A stretch of 64,000 bases of DNA from Ochromonas danica (taxonomy: Eukaryota; Sar; Chrysophyceae; Chromulinales; Chromulinaceae), in the NCBI GenBank assembly GCA_015146655.1, contig VKHL01000133.1, forward strand, positions 1-64,000, written 5' to 3'. Position 1 is the stretch's first letter; each line of letters opens with the position of its first letter. Under the pieces are notes generated by a model. The model was not told the origin of the DNA, did not search any database, and was given only the letters and a program-made list of their open reading frames with translations. Below, in pieces: positions 52,500 to 64,000 of this stretch. Position numbers and translations under genes: made by a program.

Positions 52500-55493
52500 T
52501 TAATTCAGCGCATAGCGGGCTGCTGTGTCGCCTTCGCCCCCCGTGCCCCTCAACACTGCAGAGCGAAGCAAACTGAAGGAAGGACCTCTCCTTTCGTGCA
52601 GAGGGCGATGGCGTAGACTACCTCCGCTGCCTTCCACACCATGAGCCAATGTGAGGGCAGAAGAAGCCTCCATGTCGTCACCTAGCATCGACTGAATGAG
52701 GTTGTCTCGATGGTCTTCGAAGGCCTCGTCTTTGACGATGAACTCTGGCACCACATGAGAGATCAACTTGATGCTACCCGTGACCATTCCTCGGATGGAA
52801 TCTCTCCATTTGTCAGAGATGGAGCGCGAAGAGTTACCGAATGAAGAGGTGTTGCTGAGTGAAGAGGGCAAGGCAGCGGGGTGGTGCAGAGGACTGTGTG
52901 CTCCGTCATGACTGCTGCTGTCCTGGCTGCCTAGACTGTTCCTCCTGCTCCTGCTCCCACTGCTACTGCGGTTAGCGAAGAAGACATTCTCCGTGCTATC
53001 GCCGCCGCCCTCATCGTCCACCCCAGCGATCAAGGACTGGTTCAGAGGAAGATCTAGTTCTTCCGAAGACGACGAGAAGATTGACGGCACCACACGATGA
53101 TTATTCATCAAGTGCACAGTGAAGCTGGGCAGTCGCTGGACTGGTTGCATGGATTGAGTCAACAGCTCTCTCTGCGATAAGTCATCTCCTTGCTTGCCAT
53201 CCTCAGCATCGGCAGACTGAATGCGAGTAACAGGGGAGATAGGAGTGTCTATATTATCCACTGGCTCGCCTCTTCCCACCATCTCGAAGGGTAACACTGC
53301 AGAACAAGTTCTGTCGCACAAGTTCTGGTGAATGGCTGGCACCGCGGGGGCGTTGTCTTCATTGTCAGCGCTGTGATCCAAAATGGAAGGCAGCGTGAGA
53401 TGCATTTGATTGGAAGCCTTCGATTGCCTTCTTTCTCGATCAGTCTTGTACATCTTCCTGCTATCCACCTGACTTAACAAATTCTCGCTTTCAAGTCCCC
53501 TCTGGGCATCATCAGAGACGTCACAGACGCCAGCAAAATCTCCTTGTGCCGCCAGCAAGTGGTCCACGATAGCGCTTGGGTTGTAGAAGGAATGCTGTGC
53601 TGTAGAAGACGCGGAGACTGCGCCGCTTCCGACAGAGTTCCCTGTTCGATGAGTGTTAACGCTGCGGCTGCAAGGTGATTTGCCAGCAGTCGGAGCATGT
53701 AGTCGGTGAGAGGGAGTGGTGGCGGAGGAGGCGGCAGAGAAAGACGCCCTGTGACTCGCCTTGAGCTTGTAGCGACGATTAGCTGCACATAGTCGACACA
53801 CGCACAGACACAGACACACAGACACACACACAAGCGTTAGATCATCATCACCATTATTGTTATTGTTATGCAGTCAGGCCGTGTAACTCACAATTAATGA
53901 CGTAGGCGATGAACATCACCTTCTGCTCCTCCGCTGAGAATCCCTGGCCCAGGCGAATGACCCAGCCGTAGACTATCGTGACAAAGACGACGAAGCCGAG
54001 GAAGATAAGCGCAGTGCGATAGGAGTTCTCATGCAGCACTATGGCAGTAGTCCATGCGAGGAGCAGCAAGATCCCACTCCAACCCACGCCATAGAGACCC
54101 AAAGGCTGGGCAAATGCTCTGGGCAGAGAGATGAACTTCTTGTGGAAACAGAAGTATGCAGCGAGGATATTCAAGCCAATAAGGCTCGTGGCATGGAATG
54201 CGACGACATTAGCAATGAGGATGACTCGAAGACATACACACTCTGCTATGACCATGAGCATCAAAATGAGAGTCGCAGTCACCACCAGCGCCACGTATGG
54301 GACCTCATCACTGCCATATTGGCACTTCAGCACTGCGGGTAGCAAGCTACTCTCCGCCATAGAATGCAGCTGGTTACTGTAGACGCGGACTAAGGCGGAG
54401 GAGGTGGCGAACAACGCTGGGATGGAGAGCGCCTTGGCCACTCGTTTGCCCACGTGCAGGCCATGAGTGTAGCCATAATAGGCAGGAGGAATATCGCGAA
54501 GTGCAGCAGCAATGGCGCTGCTACCTGGAGAGTGACATCCCATGACAATGACGAGCAGCAATGCGTTGAGGAAGATGACCGCGAAGGCGATCAGAAAGGA
54601 GCGAGGCACAGTCTTCTTCGGCTAATAGAACACATCCATAAGGGAGAGGTAAAGCAGAGAGACAGCGATGAAGAGTGAGGAAGAGCCTACTGTACCTCGA
54701 TGGCATCTTTGCAGGCCATGGGCAGCAGTTCCAGGCCATAGAAGAAGATCGTGGAATAAGGCAAAAACTTGAACCACTGACGAGCAGAGCCTTCGCCTTC
54801 AAAGAAGCCGTTCCCATCATAGCGTTCGCAATCCACACAAGGCAAGCTGACAGCATAGTAGACTAGCAGCAGAGCCAGAGCCACTCCAATCAACAACGTG
54901 TTGCTCCTCCAAAAGCTCTGCATGCCCATCAGATTGATTGCCAAAGCCAGAGCCAAGAGCAGCAGACAGAAGAGGAAGGAGAATCTTGGCGGCACACCCA
55001 GCAGTTCTGCAGCATATCTCCCTGCAGGCAGCAGCAGAGAGCTGGAGTAGACGATGCTCTGCAAAATCTCACAGCAGCCGATGAGGAAGCCTGGATAGGG
55101 ACCCAGAGTCACTCGAATGAAGCCATAGAGACCTCCCCCGAAGGGAAGGGCGGAGGTCATCTCTGCCAGGCAGAAGACGATGCAGAGGTAGGCTGAGCCT
55201 AGCAGGAAGGTGCTGAGGAGGAACTCGGCCATGCCCACCTCCAGGCCCTGCTGCCAGTACAAGACGCTTCCTCCTAGCCCCAAGGAAATACCTACACAAA
55301 ACAGCACCAGCCAAGTCAGAGTGTTTGTTTTCAGAGAGCATGGCAAAGCAATGGGCGGAGCGGGGCGGTGGTCACCTAGCAGCGTGACTTCCAACAGAGT
55401 TCTGCTGGAGTCGCCTCGCTTGTGCAGGCTAAGAGACAAAGAAGTCACTAGGGGCTGAGGATTGCTATCTGGTAAATGGGATGTTTCTTCCAT
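52500..55493 (-). CDS. APC-superfamily permease, diverged fifth family member (copy E)
   Basis: Exons 55493-55376, 55291-54696, 54621-53892 and 53782-52500 join to 908 residues. The core aligns with copies A-D (GISLGLGGSVLYWQQGLEVG, FCLAEMTSALPFGGGLYGFI, then PKKTVPRSFLIAFAVI). Three intron positions and phases match: phase 1 after the helix-1 glycine, phase 0 after the CDDIKD/CKDAIE segment, phase 1 before the (S/A)NRR tail. The intron after WNEG/WQQG is absent. Its DNA is not homogenised with the cluster. The tail is ~425 residues, Ser-, His- and Asp-rich, three times longer than in the siblings, and probably cytosolic and regulatory. Confidence 0.85.
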
Positions 55494-55718
55494 GCTTTGA
55501 AAGTCTTTCGCTCACAGGCTCATTCTCTTCTTTCTCTTCAATCCCTTTCATTAATCAGCCCGAAGTGTCAACACTAAGGAGGACACGAAAATCGGATAAC
55601 CAAATAGCCGAATACGCTAATTTCCCAATATGCGAATCTGATCGACCGTTTCATGGCAGGGAATGGTAACGGGTGGGATGGCTGGATTGATTGATTGATT
55701 GAGGATTGACTGAAGTTC

Positions 55719-56882
55719 ATGCAGAAGGAGTCTTCGTCTTCTTCTTTTGCTGGTACTTGGGGAAGTTCCCAGCGGCTGCTTGTAGATCTGCCGGGCGGCT
55801 ATTCCACTGGGAGGCCCCAGGCGCGAGAGGCGGCCAATCGCTTCCTCAGTGAGAGCAGCGCAGTCTTCAACCTCAACGAGGCGCTCAAGCAGCAGCAAAT
55901 CAAAGAGAACAAGTTCAACAAATTTGTATGTCTTCATCTCTTGACCGATCTATCCCTCACTCTCACACTATCTGACTCACACTGTCTCTCTGTCTGTCAC
56001 TGTCTCTGTCTTTGTGGTGTCTCAGCGGGTGATGCAGCGTAGCGGGACTTCTGTCATCGGCACCAGCCAGCAGCGAGCGGGAGGCGAGGAAGAGGACGAG
56101 GTGGTGGATGTGGACTATCCAGGCTCTGCCTCGAGGAAGTCTCTCTCTCCCTCGCTGTCCACTACCTTTCGAGACAGCTACCGCCCCCCGCACACCCAAC
56201 AGGTACTACCACTCACTTGCTATAGAGCACGGGGTCTGATCTAGGAGGTGACTAATGTGCAGAATGGTGCACACGTGATCGAGATGGACCTGGACCTCAG
56301 CAGAACAAACTCGAAAATGGTCAGAGCCAGCACACTACCTCCTCCCCCTTTCCCCCTTTCCCTTCTTACCCCCTCCCCCCACCTTCTGTAGCTGCATAGT
56401 CCAGAGGCACCGGCTGCGCTTGGCCGATCAGGAAAGCGCAAGGAGCGCGGCGTGGCCACTTCAGGGCTGTCAGGGGAGCGCCTGATGACTTCAGCTGAGC
56501 CTCGCTACAACTCGGAGTGCCAGAGAGCGTGGCTCTACACCAAAGACCCTGCCTTGGAGATCAAACAGAAAGGTCGTCCATCTGTCCAGATGACTGCGGA
56601 GCTAGCGCAACTCTCTTTGCAACTTGGCGAAAGAGAGTACGCCCCTCGAAACAACAACCACCTCAACAATCCTCCCGAGCACTACGGCAGAAGGATGGTG
56701 ATGACAGGTAGGCCAGCTTACTTGACTGTTAGGATAGCTAGTAGATGATATCACTGTTGCTTGTCCCAGGGGATGTGCTGACGAAGACTGGCTATGCGCG
56801 CAGCTCTGTCTTTCTGGACGACAGAGACGAAGTGGTCGTCAACGCTTTCTCGCGGACGGCGGCTGGCCATCACAGTCGCTGA
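55719..56882 (+). CDS. uncharacterised five-exon gene, 289-residue product
   Basis: Exons 55719-55925, 56026-56202, 56263-56319, 56392-56707 and 56770-56882 keep frame at every junction (phases 0,0,0,1). The product is hydrophilic, Ser/Arg/Gln-rich and largely disordered: NLNEALKQQQIKENKFNKF, EEEDEVVDVDYPGSASRK, IEMDLDLSRTNSKM, and a more ordered end VLTKTGYARSSVFLDDRDE. Exon 3 is only 19 codons. No domain recognised. It is divergent from permease E, with 225 bp between starts. Confidence 0.65.
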
Positions 56883-57079
56883 ACATTGCCCTCACTAACA
56901 TATCCTTGCTCGCTTGCTTGCTCGCGGGCCTGTTGTTTACAAGTTGTTGTTTGCTTGTTTGTAGTTGTTCTCATAGTAAGTTAGTCGTAAAGTTATATTA
57001 AAGCGAGAGAAGTAACGATGGTTTACGCTAAATGCTATTTATGCACCACATAGACAGCGGTACCAAGTATAATAGATGG

Positions 57080-57472
57080 TAGTGTAGTGTAGTGTAGTGT
57101 AGTGTAGTGTAGTATAGTGTAGTGTAGTGTAGTGTAGTGTAGTGTAGTATAGTGTAGTGTAGTGTAGTGTAGTGTAGTGTAGTGTAGTATAGTATAGTGT
57201 AGTGTAGTGTAGTGTAGTGTAGTATAGTGTAGTGTAGTGTAGTGTAGTGTAGTGTAGTGTAGTGTAGTGTAGTGTAGTCTAGTGTAGTGTAGTGTAGTGT
57301 AGTGTAGTGTAGTGTAGTGTAGTGTAGTGTAGTGTAGTGTAGTGTAGTGTAGTGTAGTCTAGTGTAGTGTAGTGTAGTCTAGTGTAGTCTAGTGTAGTGT
57401 AGTGTAGTGTAGTGTAGTGTAGTGTAGTGTAGTCTAGTGCAGTGTAGTGTAGTCTAGTGTAGTCTAGTGTAG
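57080..57472. repeat. TAGTG pentanucleotide satellite, ~79 units
   Basis: 393 bp of TAGTG units, with occasional TAGTA and TAGTC variants and near-constant 5-bp spacing. It sits between the unknown five-exon gene and the aminotransferase. The TAGTA variants are in the left half and TAGTC mainly in the right, a pattern expected from local slippage or duplication of variant blocks. Confidence 0.97.
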
Positions 57473-57522
57473 CGGCTAACCCCGAACCCCCTAAATCCAA
57501 GTATAATCTCACCTGGTTACCA

Positions 57523-57573
57523 GATCTCCAGATATCTAAATATCCAGATCTCTAAATCTCTAGATATCCAGAA
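57523..57573. promoter_or_regulatory. repeated palindromic AGATATC/ATCTCTA cluster upstream of the aminotransferase
   Basis: CCAGATATC, CCAGATCTC and TCTAGATATCCAG variants repeat within 50 bp, ending ~30 bp before the ATG. Similar words occur upstream of the LRR gene (34123-34173). Role unknown; possibly a promoter element. Confidence 0.38.
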
Positions 57574-57602
57574 GAAGTGAAGGAGATGATGGATTGGATG
57601 AC

Positions 57603-59047
57603 ATGGTCACGCTTTGTTTGCCGAGGTTGTTGTTGACTGGCGCAGTCTTCCTCGTCTTGCTGGAGGTACTGACCGTTCATTCTCTTCGCATCCAAGAGCA
57701 ACTTCCTCTTCAATCCATGGCATCTAATCGAGTGCAACTGACCGAAGCGCCTCATATTGAGAACGTGTTGGATCGGTACGCCGCGCTGCCTGGCCTCACG
57801 CTGCTGGCACTGGGCTCCAGCCACTGGACCCCACCCACTGAGGCCTTGCAAGCGATCCAGCGGGAGGTGTTCGCAGCGGACAGCCATCGCTACGGCAGCA
57901 TTCTGGGCCACCCCCCACTGCGCGAGGCACTGCTGCGGGTATTGCGGCGGAAGGGGCTGGACACCTCGGGACAAGACATCCTCATCACTGCAGGCGCCAA
58001 CCAGGCCATCACCTCAATCTCCCTGGCTCTGTGCGACGGCGGGGACGAGGCCATCCTGCTGTCTCCCTACTATTTCTCCCAGCTGCTCGCCCTGCAGCTC
58101 TGCCAATGCCAAGTGACCATCGCGCCCTTCGATCGCAACACTCTGGAGCCTTGCTGGGACGAACTCGAAGCCTTGGCGAGAGAGAAGCGGCCGAAGGTGG
58201 TCTTCCTGACCTCCCCCAGCAACCCCTCCGGCCACGTCTTCTCGCAGGAGAAGATCGACCGCCTCGTGCAGATCTGCCGCGAAGTGAACGCCTGGCTCGT
58301 TGTGGACGAGACCTACTACGAGTTCCTCTATGACCACGACGCTCAGCATGCCTTTCCGACAGGCTACGAGAAGATCGTGCACATCTTCTCTCTCTCTAAA
58401 GTCTTCGGCATGCCTGGCTGGCGCGTGGGTTACCTCGTCTACCCAGCCATGCTCACCGATCAGTTGAGAAAGGTAAGCTCTTTGTCGTGAGTCTAGTGAT
58501 TGCAATAATGAGGTTGGGAGATAGATCCAAGACACCGTCCCCACCCACGCGAATATGTTGGCACAGAAGTTGGCCTACCAGTGCATCCGACAGACTTACT
58601 TGGAAGACGATGTTAATGCTAATGACAGTGATAATGGTAATGGACCTGGGCTGCGCAACCCTTGGTTCGAGGAGCATCTTCGATCCCTGGTCACTGTGAG
58701 AGAGGCCTTGTGGCCTGTACTAGCTCCGCTGGGAACTGTTCGAACCTCTGGCGCGTTCTATTTTCTCGTTCCTCTGCCTGACCAGGTGAGAAGTAGACCA
58801 AGCAGACCTTACAGTATCATATTATCACACTAATCTCGTCTTGCATTGTTAGGTCACGGAAGAAGAAGCTGTGGACATCTTGGCTCGGCAGTTTGGCGTG
58901 TTGTTGATGTACGGAAAGTGTTTCGGAGCGCCTGGACATCTGCGACTGTCTTATGGAAGCATCCCTCCCAAAGACGTGCTCACAGCGATCAAGAAGTTGG
59001 AAGACGGCTTCTCCTTTCTCCAACAGCTGTCTAGAGAGCGCTCATAG
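57603..59047 (+). CDS. class I/II PLP-dependent aminotransferase
   Basis: Exons 57603-58472, 58525-58785 and 58853-59047 join in phase 0 to 441 residues. The N-terminus has a signal-like hydrophobic segment (LLLTGAVFLVLLEVL). Fold-type-I motifs follow: YGSILGHPPLREAL, TAGANQAI (PLP phosphate site), LTSPSNPSG, LVVDETYYEFLY (Asp and Tyr holding the pyridine ring), and FSLSKVFGMPGWRVGYL with the Schiff-base Lys. The C-terminal LRLSYGS carries the substrate-carboxylate Arg. Substrate not assignable by eye; aspartate, aromatic or alanine-type activity are all possible. The leader suggests secretory or plastid entry. Confidence 0.87.
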
Positions 59048-59265
59048 AGGCAGCAGATAGCAGACATTGTAACTAACCTTAGTCCAGCTGATAAGCAAGA
59101 CAATGACGCATCTAGTACAGTCTAGTCTGGTCTGTGCTTCAGGTGTTAACAATGCGATTTAATTACAAAACAGCAGCAGCAGGTGTCTCACATCATATCA
59201 CGCAGATAAGACAGTGAATCCATCTAAATAAACTAAACTCAGAGCTCTTTAACAATCATGTGAGG

Positions 59266-62200
59266 TCAAGAAAGTGACACTTGACCTCCTTGCTTTTGCC
59301 AAAGTTGTGAGTAAAGAGAGTCTGTTTTGGCGAGCAACTCCTCATGCTTGCCCATCTCCACAATGCGACCGCCATCAATCACACAAATCTTGTCTGCACC
59401 TCGAATGGTTGACAGACGATGAGCCACAATGATTGTGGTCTGTGCTCCACTCGCAGAGAGCGCGTCGATGGATTCCTGCACAACGCGCTCACTGGCTGCA
59501 TCGAGAGCTGAAGTGGCTTCATCGAGCAGGAGCAAGGCAGGGCTTTTGATGAGAGCTCGAGCGATAGCAATGCGTTGCTTTTGACCTCCGCTGACCATCA
59601 CTGAAGATGCACCAACATCTGTCTGGTAGCTCTGGGGAAAGGTCATGATGAAGTCATGGGCATTGGCCTTTTTGCACGCTTCGGCGACATCTTCAGCCAC
59701 TTCGCGATATCTGACGCCTTCCTCATCGCCCGCACCTTCAGCTGCAGCGCCAACGCCGTGATATCCTTGCGTAGCAACTGCACCAGTGGAGCTGTTTTCA
59801 TCTCCACAAAGAGCAGACATCAAAGTGGGATTTCCATGTGTTTGGATGATGTCCTCGAGAGACGGCAACTCCATCGAGGCGTTGGTAGCGCGACCTTGTC
59901 GAATATTCTCTTCAACGCTTCCTTCAAACAGAGCGGGTTCCTGACCAACATATCTGATGAACAGCTTCCAGTTAGACGAGCTAAATGAGAGAAGGACAGC
60001 AAACAACTTCTGTACTTACCCAATTTGAGATCGTAGCCAACGGACATTGATGTTGCGAATGTCCACGCCATCCAACAACACTTCTCCCTCCAAAGGATCA
60101 TAGAAGCGAAGCAGCAGCTGGATGATGGTCGACTAAGACAGCAAAAGCCCATTGGATCAGAGGTGCAATGCTAATGACTCGCAATCTACCATTTGCCTCA
60201 CCTTTCCAGACCCCGAGGGTCCCACCAAAGCGACGGTCTGCCCTGGCTCTATCGTCAGGTTATAATCTCGACACACATTTGTATCTGGTCTGCTCGGATA
60301 CGCGAAGCGCACATTCTTCAATTCAATACGCCCGCGAAGTTTGTCTTTAATGGGAGAAACAGAATTGACTGCCAGAGGCTTCAAGCCATCGATAGGAGAA
60401 TCACGGCCTTGGTCAATGCGATAGAAGATCCTCCGGGTGGCGCGTACGGCCGCCTTTTGGTCTCCCAACTCATTCATTGCTTGGCCCAAACCCATCGAGG
60501 CAAACATCAAACCCAGCACAGCGACGAGGAGTTCATCGAAATCCAACCTTCCCGCAAGAATCTCCTCTGAGCCGAACCAGAACATCAAAGAGAAAGAGAG
60601 GAGCATGATCGAATTGCTCGATCCGAAAGCCATAGATGCCACAACAGCTCGTCGTTGGCGCTTCAAAGAGCGAAGAGAAGTCAGCAGAGCATATTGCTCG
60701 GAGATTGCGGCCTGGAAAGAGAACGCCGAGATCGTGCGGATCTGAGTGAAAGCCATTGCCAGAAGAGTGGCGGGGCTGCTGGCGAAGAGACCGCTGGTTG
60801 GCGCTTCTATCTGCCTGGCAGACTCGCGCTCCTTCTTCTCTTCTCCTTCCTTGGCAGAATCCAGCAATGGAGGAGGCTTGACATCTTCCACATGCTCAGG
60901 CTTCTTCTCCTCGATCTCTTCGTGTTGTTGTCCTTGGAACGCCTGCATCTGAACCGCGCTGGCTCCAATCATAAGAGGGAAAGTGGCCAAGACAACAAGC
61001 GCCATTCTCCAAGAGGAGATGAAAGCGAGAATGATTCCCACAATGGCCGAAGAAAGAGCCATCAGCTGTTTGGCAAGCGATTCGCCGAACGCGCGATGGA
61101 CCAGACGAGGTGCTTCAGCGAGCTCAGAGCTCAGAGCACCTAATAGTACAAGCCATCAATCAATCAGTTCACCTCCATTCATTCACACTGGATAGATTGG
61201 ATAGGTTAACGTTTCTCACCGACACTATGGTGCGGATTGTCAAAGAAGGCCATAGGTTGCCGCATTAATGCCTCAAACATCTCCGATCGCAGCTGGAAGG
61301 TCAATCTCTCCCCAATCTGAAGCAATCGATCATTCATTAGCGGGGAAGGGAATCACAACCTTTGCATGACAACTGGACACTTACCGTGAGAATGCCATAG
61401 TACTGAGCAATTGCAGAGAAAAACGAGACACCAGCCACGAGGATGAACAAGCAGGCGTAGAAGGACGACTCTGTGCGGATATCATGCGCAGTCTCTGCAT
61501 AGTACGAGTTCTGAGCCTTGGCCAGAAGGTATCCCCACGCCGGGAAAGTGCCTCCAAACAGCAAGGAGCCAACGAGCGCAACCAAAAGGAGAATAGGACT
61601 GCGCAGAATGATCGAGCGCACTCGCTGACTAACAGAAAGGTTGTCTTCCTTTTGCTCAATGCTGTCTATCTCCTCATCGTCTGCCTCATTGGCGGGGTCA
61701 TTAGCCAGCACCAAACCCGATTCTTCATCCACTTTAACATCAGATAGCGCTGCAATAGATTGAACCTCTCCTTTGTCCTTGAGACTCACATCTGTCCCTT
61801 CTTCCAGGCCATCAACTTGAAATTTGACGAGATCACTGTAGAAGCCACGGAGGGCGAGCAACTCCTCATGCTTGCCCATCTCCACAATGCGACCGCCATC
61901 AATCACACAAATCTTGTCTGCACCTCGAATGGTTGACAGACGATGAGCCACAATGATTGTGGTCTGTGCTCCACTCGCAGAGAGCGCGTCGATGGATTCC
62001 TGCACAACGCGCTCACTGGCTGCATCGAGAGCTGAAGTGGCTTCATCGAGCAGGAGCAAGGCAGGGCTTTTGATGAGAGCTCGAGCGATAGCAATGCGTT
62101 GCTTTTGACCTCCGCTGAGCATGGAGTTACTGGAGTTGCCGTGGTTGATGACAGTGTCGTAACCTTCAGGGAAGGTCATGATGAAGTCGTGAGCATTCGA

Positions 62201-63888
62201 GGATTTGGCGGCGCGGACAACAGCTTCTCGAAGACTTTCTGGCGACAAGCCGTGATGGCGACCTAAACCATAAGCAATGTTCTCCGCTATGGAGCCAGCA
62301 AAGAGAACCGGTTCTTGACCCACGTAGCCGATGACGGAGCGCAAGGATTGGACCTGGATGGTCTTGAGGTCAATGCCATCCAGAGTGACCACCCCGCGGG
62401 TTGGATCATAGAAGCGAAGAAGAAGATTAATCACTGTCGACTGCAATTCCAAGCACACCAACAGCTGTTAAATCAGAAGCGAACATATAAATAAAGTGCT
62501 GACTTACTTTTCCGCAACCACTTCTGCCAACTAAGGCGACGGTCTCTCCAGGCTGGATGGCGAGATTGAAATTCTTGTAAATGGGCAGGTTGGGACGAGA
62601 AGGGTAAGCGAATTCCACGTCGTTGAAGACCACTTCACCTTTTGCTTTTCCATCCAAAAGAACTCCCTGGTCATCACCAAACGCATTTTGAATTATAGGC
62701 ACGCGGTTGATGACTTCCAGCAATTGTGCAATAGCTGTGCGGGCCTCTGACATGGCTGTGAGAGGAGGAGTGATTTGTCCCAATGCTTCGGCACCAATGG
62801 TCACACAGAGAAACACCGTCATGACCTTGCCTCCAGTCAAGCAATTGTGATGGCAGGAGTTCTTATCTTGAGCCAACAACTCTCCTCCGAACCAGAAGCC
62901 CAAGGCATAAATGAGAAGATACACACCAAACATCATTCCATTTCCCAGTCCAACGCGGAAGCTTTTCTTCATACCAACTTTGAATGCTTCAAGAATCTTC
63001 TCACGATAGCGAGTGATGAAAAAGGGCTGCGCATTCAATGCCTGCACTGTGCGAATGGAAGTCAAGCTTTCACTCACAATGCCTCCAGCACCAGCATACT
63101 CAGTGAGAGTCTTGCTCTGAGCCTCGGTAATGGCTGATATCATGTAGTTGCCGGCAAAGCCCATGAAGGGCACGGTGGCCAATAACACGAGGGTGATCTT
63201 CCAATTGTAGTAGAAAGCCACAATAACACAGGATAATATTTGCGCGGCGTATTGGATAAAGTCGCCAACTTTGCGAGTCATCCCATCTTGAGCCTTGCCA
63301 GTAAGGTTGGCGACTTTCGTGGAGAGTTCGTGTGCGCCGCACTGGTCGAACCAACCCACTTCCTGAGACAGAATCGCACGAACATAGCGCTCACGATAAC
63401 GCTGAGTTTGCCGTTCTCCCGCGAGGGTCCAGCACAGCACCTAGTACAGTAAAATAAGCGACGAGACCGTTGAGTCGAGCAGCCAGTTGACTGGAACTAT
63501 TAGAGAATTTGCACACCTGAGCCATAGCTGAGAAGAAGTTGACAGCAGCGACCACCACCAGGGTGACGCAAAGAGACGCAATTTTCTTTCTAATATCGCT
63601 GCTGTCTCCGTTCAAGTCGTCCATGATTTTGCCAAACAGCACATTCATGGTGGGGATGATAGCGCCAGTGATGATTCCTCCAGCAGTTCCCACGAGCATA
63701 AGGATGCAGTCCCACCTGTCAGCATTGCTTAGAATCTTGCAGAGAACAAAGACATCATGAGGAAATGTCAGGATTAGCAGGACAAATCAAGTGGATTGGA
63801 TTACCTCGACGAAGGAGGCCACCTTGACCTTTTCCTCCTCTTCTGCAGACCTCTCAAGAGGACTTTCGCCTTTCAACTCAATCGACAT
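59266..63888 (-). CDS. full-length ABCB (MDR/P-glycoprotein-type) ABC transporter
   Basis: Exons 63888-63805, 63735-63517, 63440-62508, 62440-61385, 61316-61220, 61139-60202, 60132-60020 and 59953-59266 join to 1,375 residues. Order is TMD1-NBD1-TMD2-NBD2. NBD1: Walker A GRSGCGKST (~406-414, split by an intron after the Lys), LSGGQKQR (~520), [15 protein letters not shown]2: GPSGSGKST (~1103-1111, split at the same place), VSGGQKQR and the same Walker B. The matching intron in both halves reflects the ancient half-transporter duplication. TMD2 has a ~45-residue charged insertion (around [17 protein letters not shown]) in a cytosolic loop. NBD2 carries an extra Gly/Glu-rich loop before the signature. 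Exports lipids or hydrophobic compounds; substrate unknown. Confidence 0.93.
59329..59594 (-). repeat. 266-bp tract in NBD2 identical to NBD1
   Basis: Base-for-base the same as 61853-62118 (offset 2,524), spanning the signature motif through Walker B to the H-loop and beyond. Outside it the two halves diverge at once, including at the codon before SGGQ. Confidence 0.93.
61853..62118 (-). repeat. 266-bp tract in NBD1 identical to NBD2
   Basis: Partner of 59329-59594 in the same gene and orientation. No intron interrupts either copy. Confidence 0.93.
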
Positions 63889-64000
63889 TTTCTTTTTACC
63901 ACCAAGTATTAAAAGTGAAGAAGGGAGTGAGGAAGGCCATCTTGGGGAGGGTTTGCGTGATCATCGCCTTGTCGCTCCCCTTTTTGCTGGCCGGCGGTGC

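Noticed and set aside
57279-57512. Tyr/Thr/Leu-rich repeat protein on the minus strand
   Set aside because: It is a translation of the TAGTG satellite with no start context or conserved sequence.
1-64000. CRISPR arrays, operons, ribosome-binding sites, prophage
   Set aside because: The window has spliceosomal introns, a Pol III tRNA gene and eukaryotic families; no bacterial gene organisation is present.
1-64000. Further RNA genes (5S rRNA, U snRNAs, other tRNAs)
   Set aside because: I looked for B-box words, 5S internal control words and U6-like sequence by eye and found only the tRNA-Val; a covariance-model scan would be needed to be sure.

Overview
The window is nuclear DNA of a eukaryote with short spliceosomal introns (about 40-250 nt, GT-AG), standard stop codons and SR-protein-type splicing genes. 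A pheophorbide-a-oxygenase/TIC55-type Rieske oxygenase, a CbbY-type sugar-phosphate phosphatase of the Calvin cycle and a CRT-like transporter point to a photosynthetic lineage. Three of the proteins begin with an ER-type signal peptide followed by a Ser/Thr/Arg-rich stretch, two of them with a Phe near the junction. That bipartite leader is typical of algae with a red-derived secondary plastid, so a stramenopile alga is my best guess; haptophytes or cryptophytes are not excluded. Gene models below were built by joining exons by hand; every junction given keeps frame.

Region 1 (1-15.5 kb): the first exon of an unknown gene, then four members of an APC-superfamily permease family (ethanolamine-permease-like) arranged minus, plus, plus, minus, with a CRT-like transporter gene lodged between the first two. 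The four permeases share an almost identical ~1.5 kb core, including one intron, but have unrelated 5' and 3' exons. A fifth, diverged member lies 38 kb away (52.5-55.5 kb) with the same intron phases.

Region 2 (15.5-35.7 kb) is a dense run of ordinary genes: a mitochondrial carrier, an unknown 303-residue protein, a TMTC-type membrane protein with C-terminal helical repeats, a TPR protein, the PAO-like Rieske oxygenase, a leader-bearing unknown protein, the Prp5/DDX46 splicing helicase, a mitochondrial [2Fe-2S] ferredoxin, cytosolic-type glucose-6-phosphate isomerase and an RNI-type leucine-rich-repeat protein.

Region 3 (35.7-46.5 kb) is a repeat island: a tRNA-Val(AAC), a structurally complete hAT DNA transposon with terminal inverted repeats and near-perfect 8-bp target duplication, two unfamiliar genes, a 72-bp x 12 minisatellite between 141-bp direct repeats, a broken piece of an elongation-factor-3-like gene and a 65-bp-arm inverted repeat.

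Region 4 (46.5-64 kb) returns to ordinary genes: an LRR protein, CbbY, an unknown 471-residue protein, the fifth permease, an unknown five-exon gene, a 393-bp TAGTG satellite, a class I/II aminotransferase and a full-length ABCB (P-glycoprotein-type) transporter whose two nucleotide-binding domains share a 266-bp identical stretch.

The most striking themes are sequence homogenisation (permease cores, ABCB domains), intron turnover between near-identical paralogues, and a surplus of 5-bp tandem repeats between genes.
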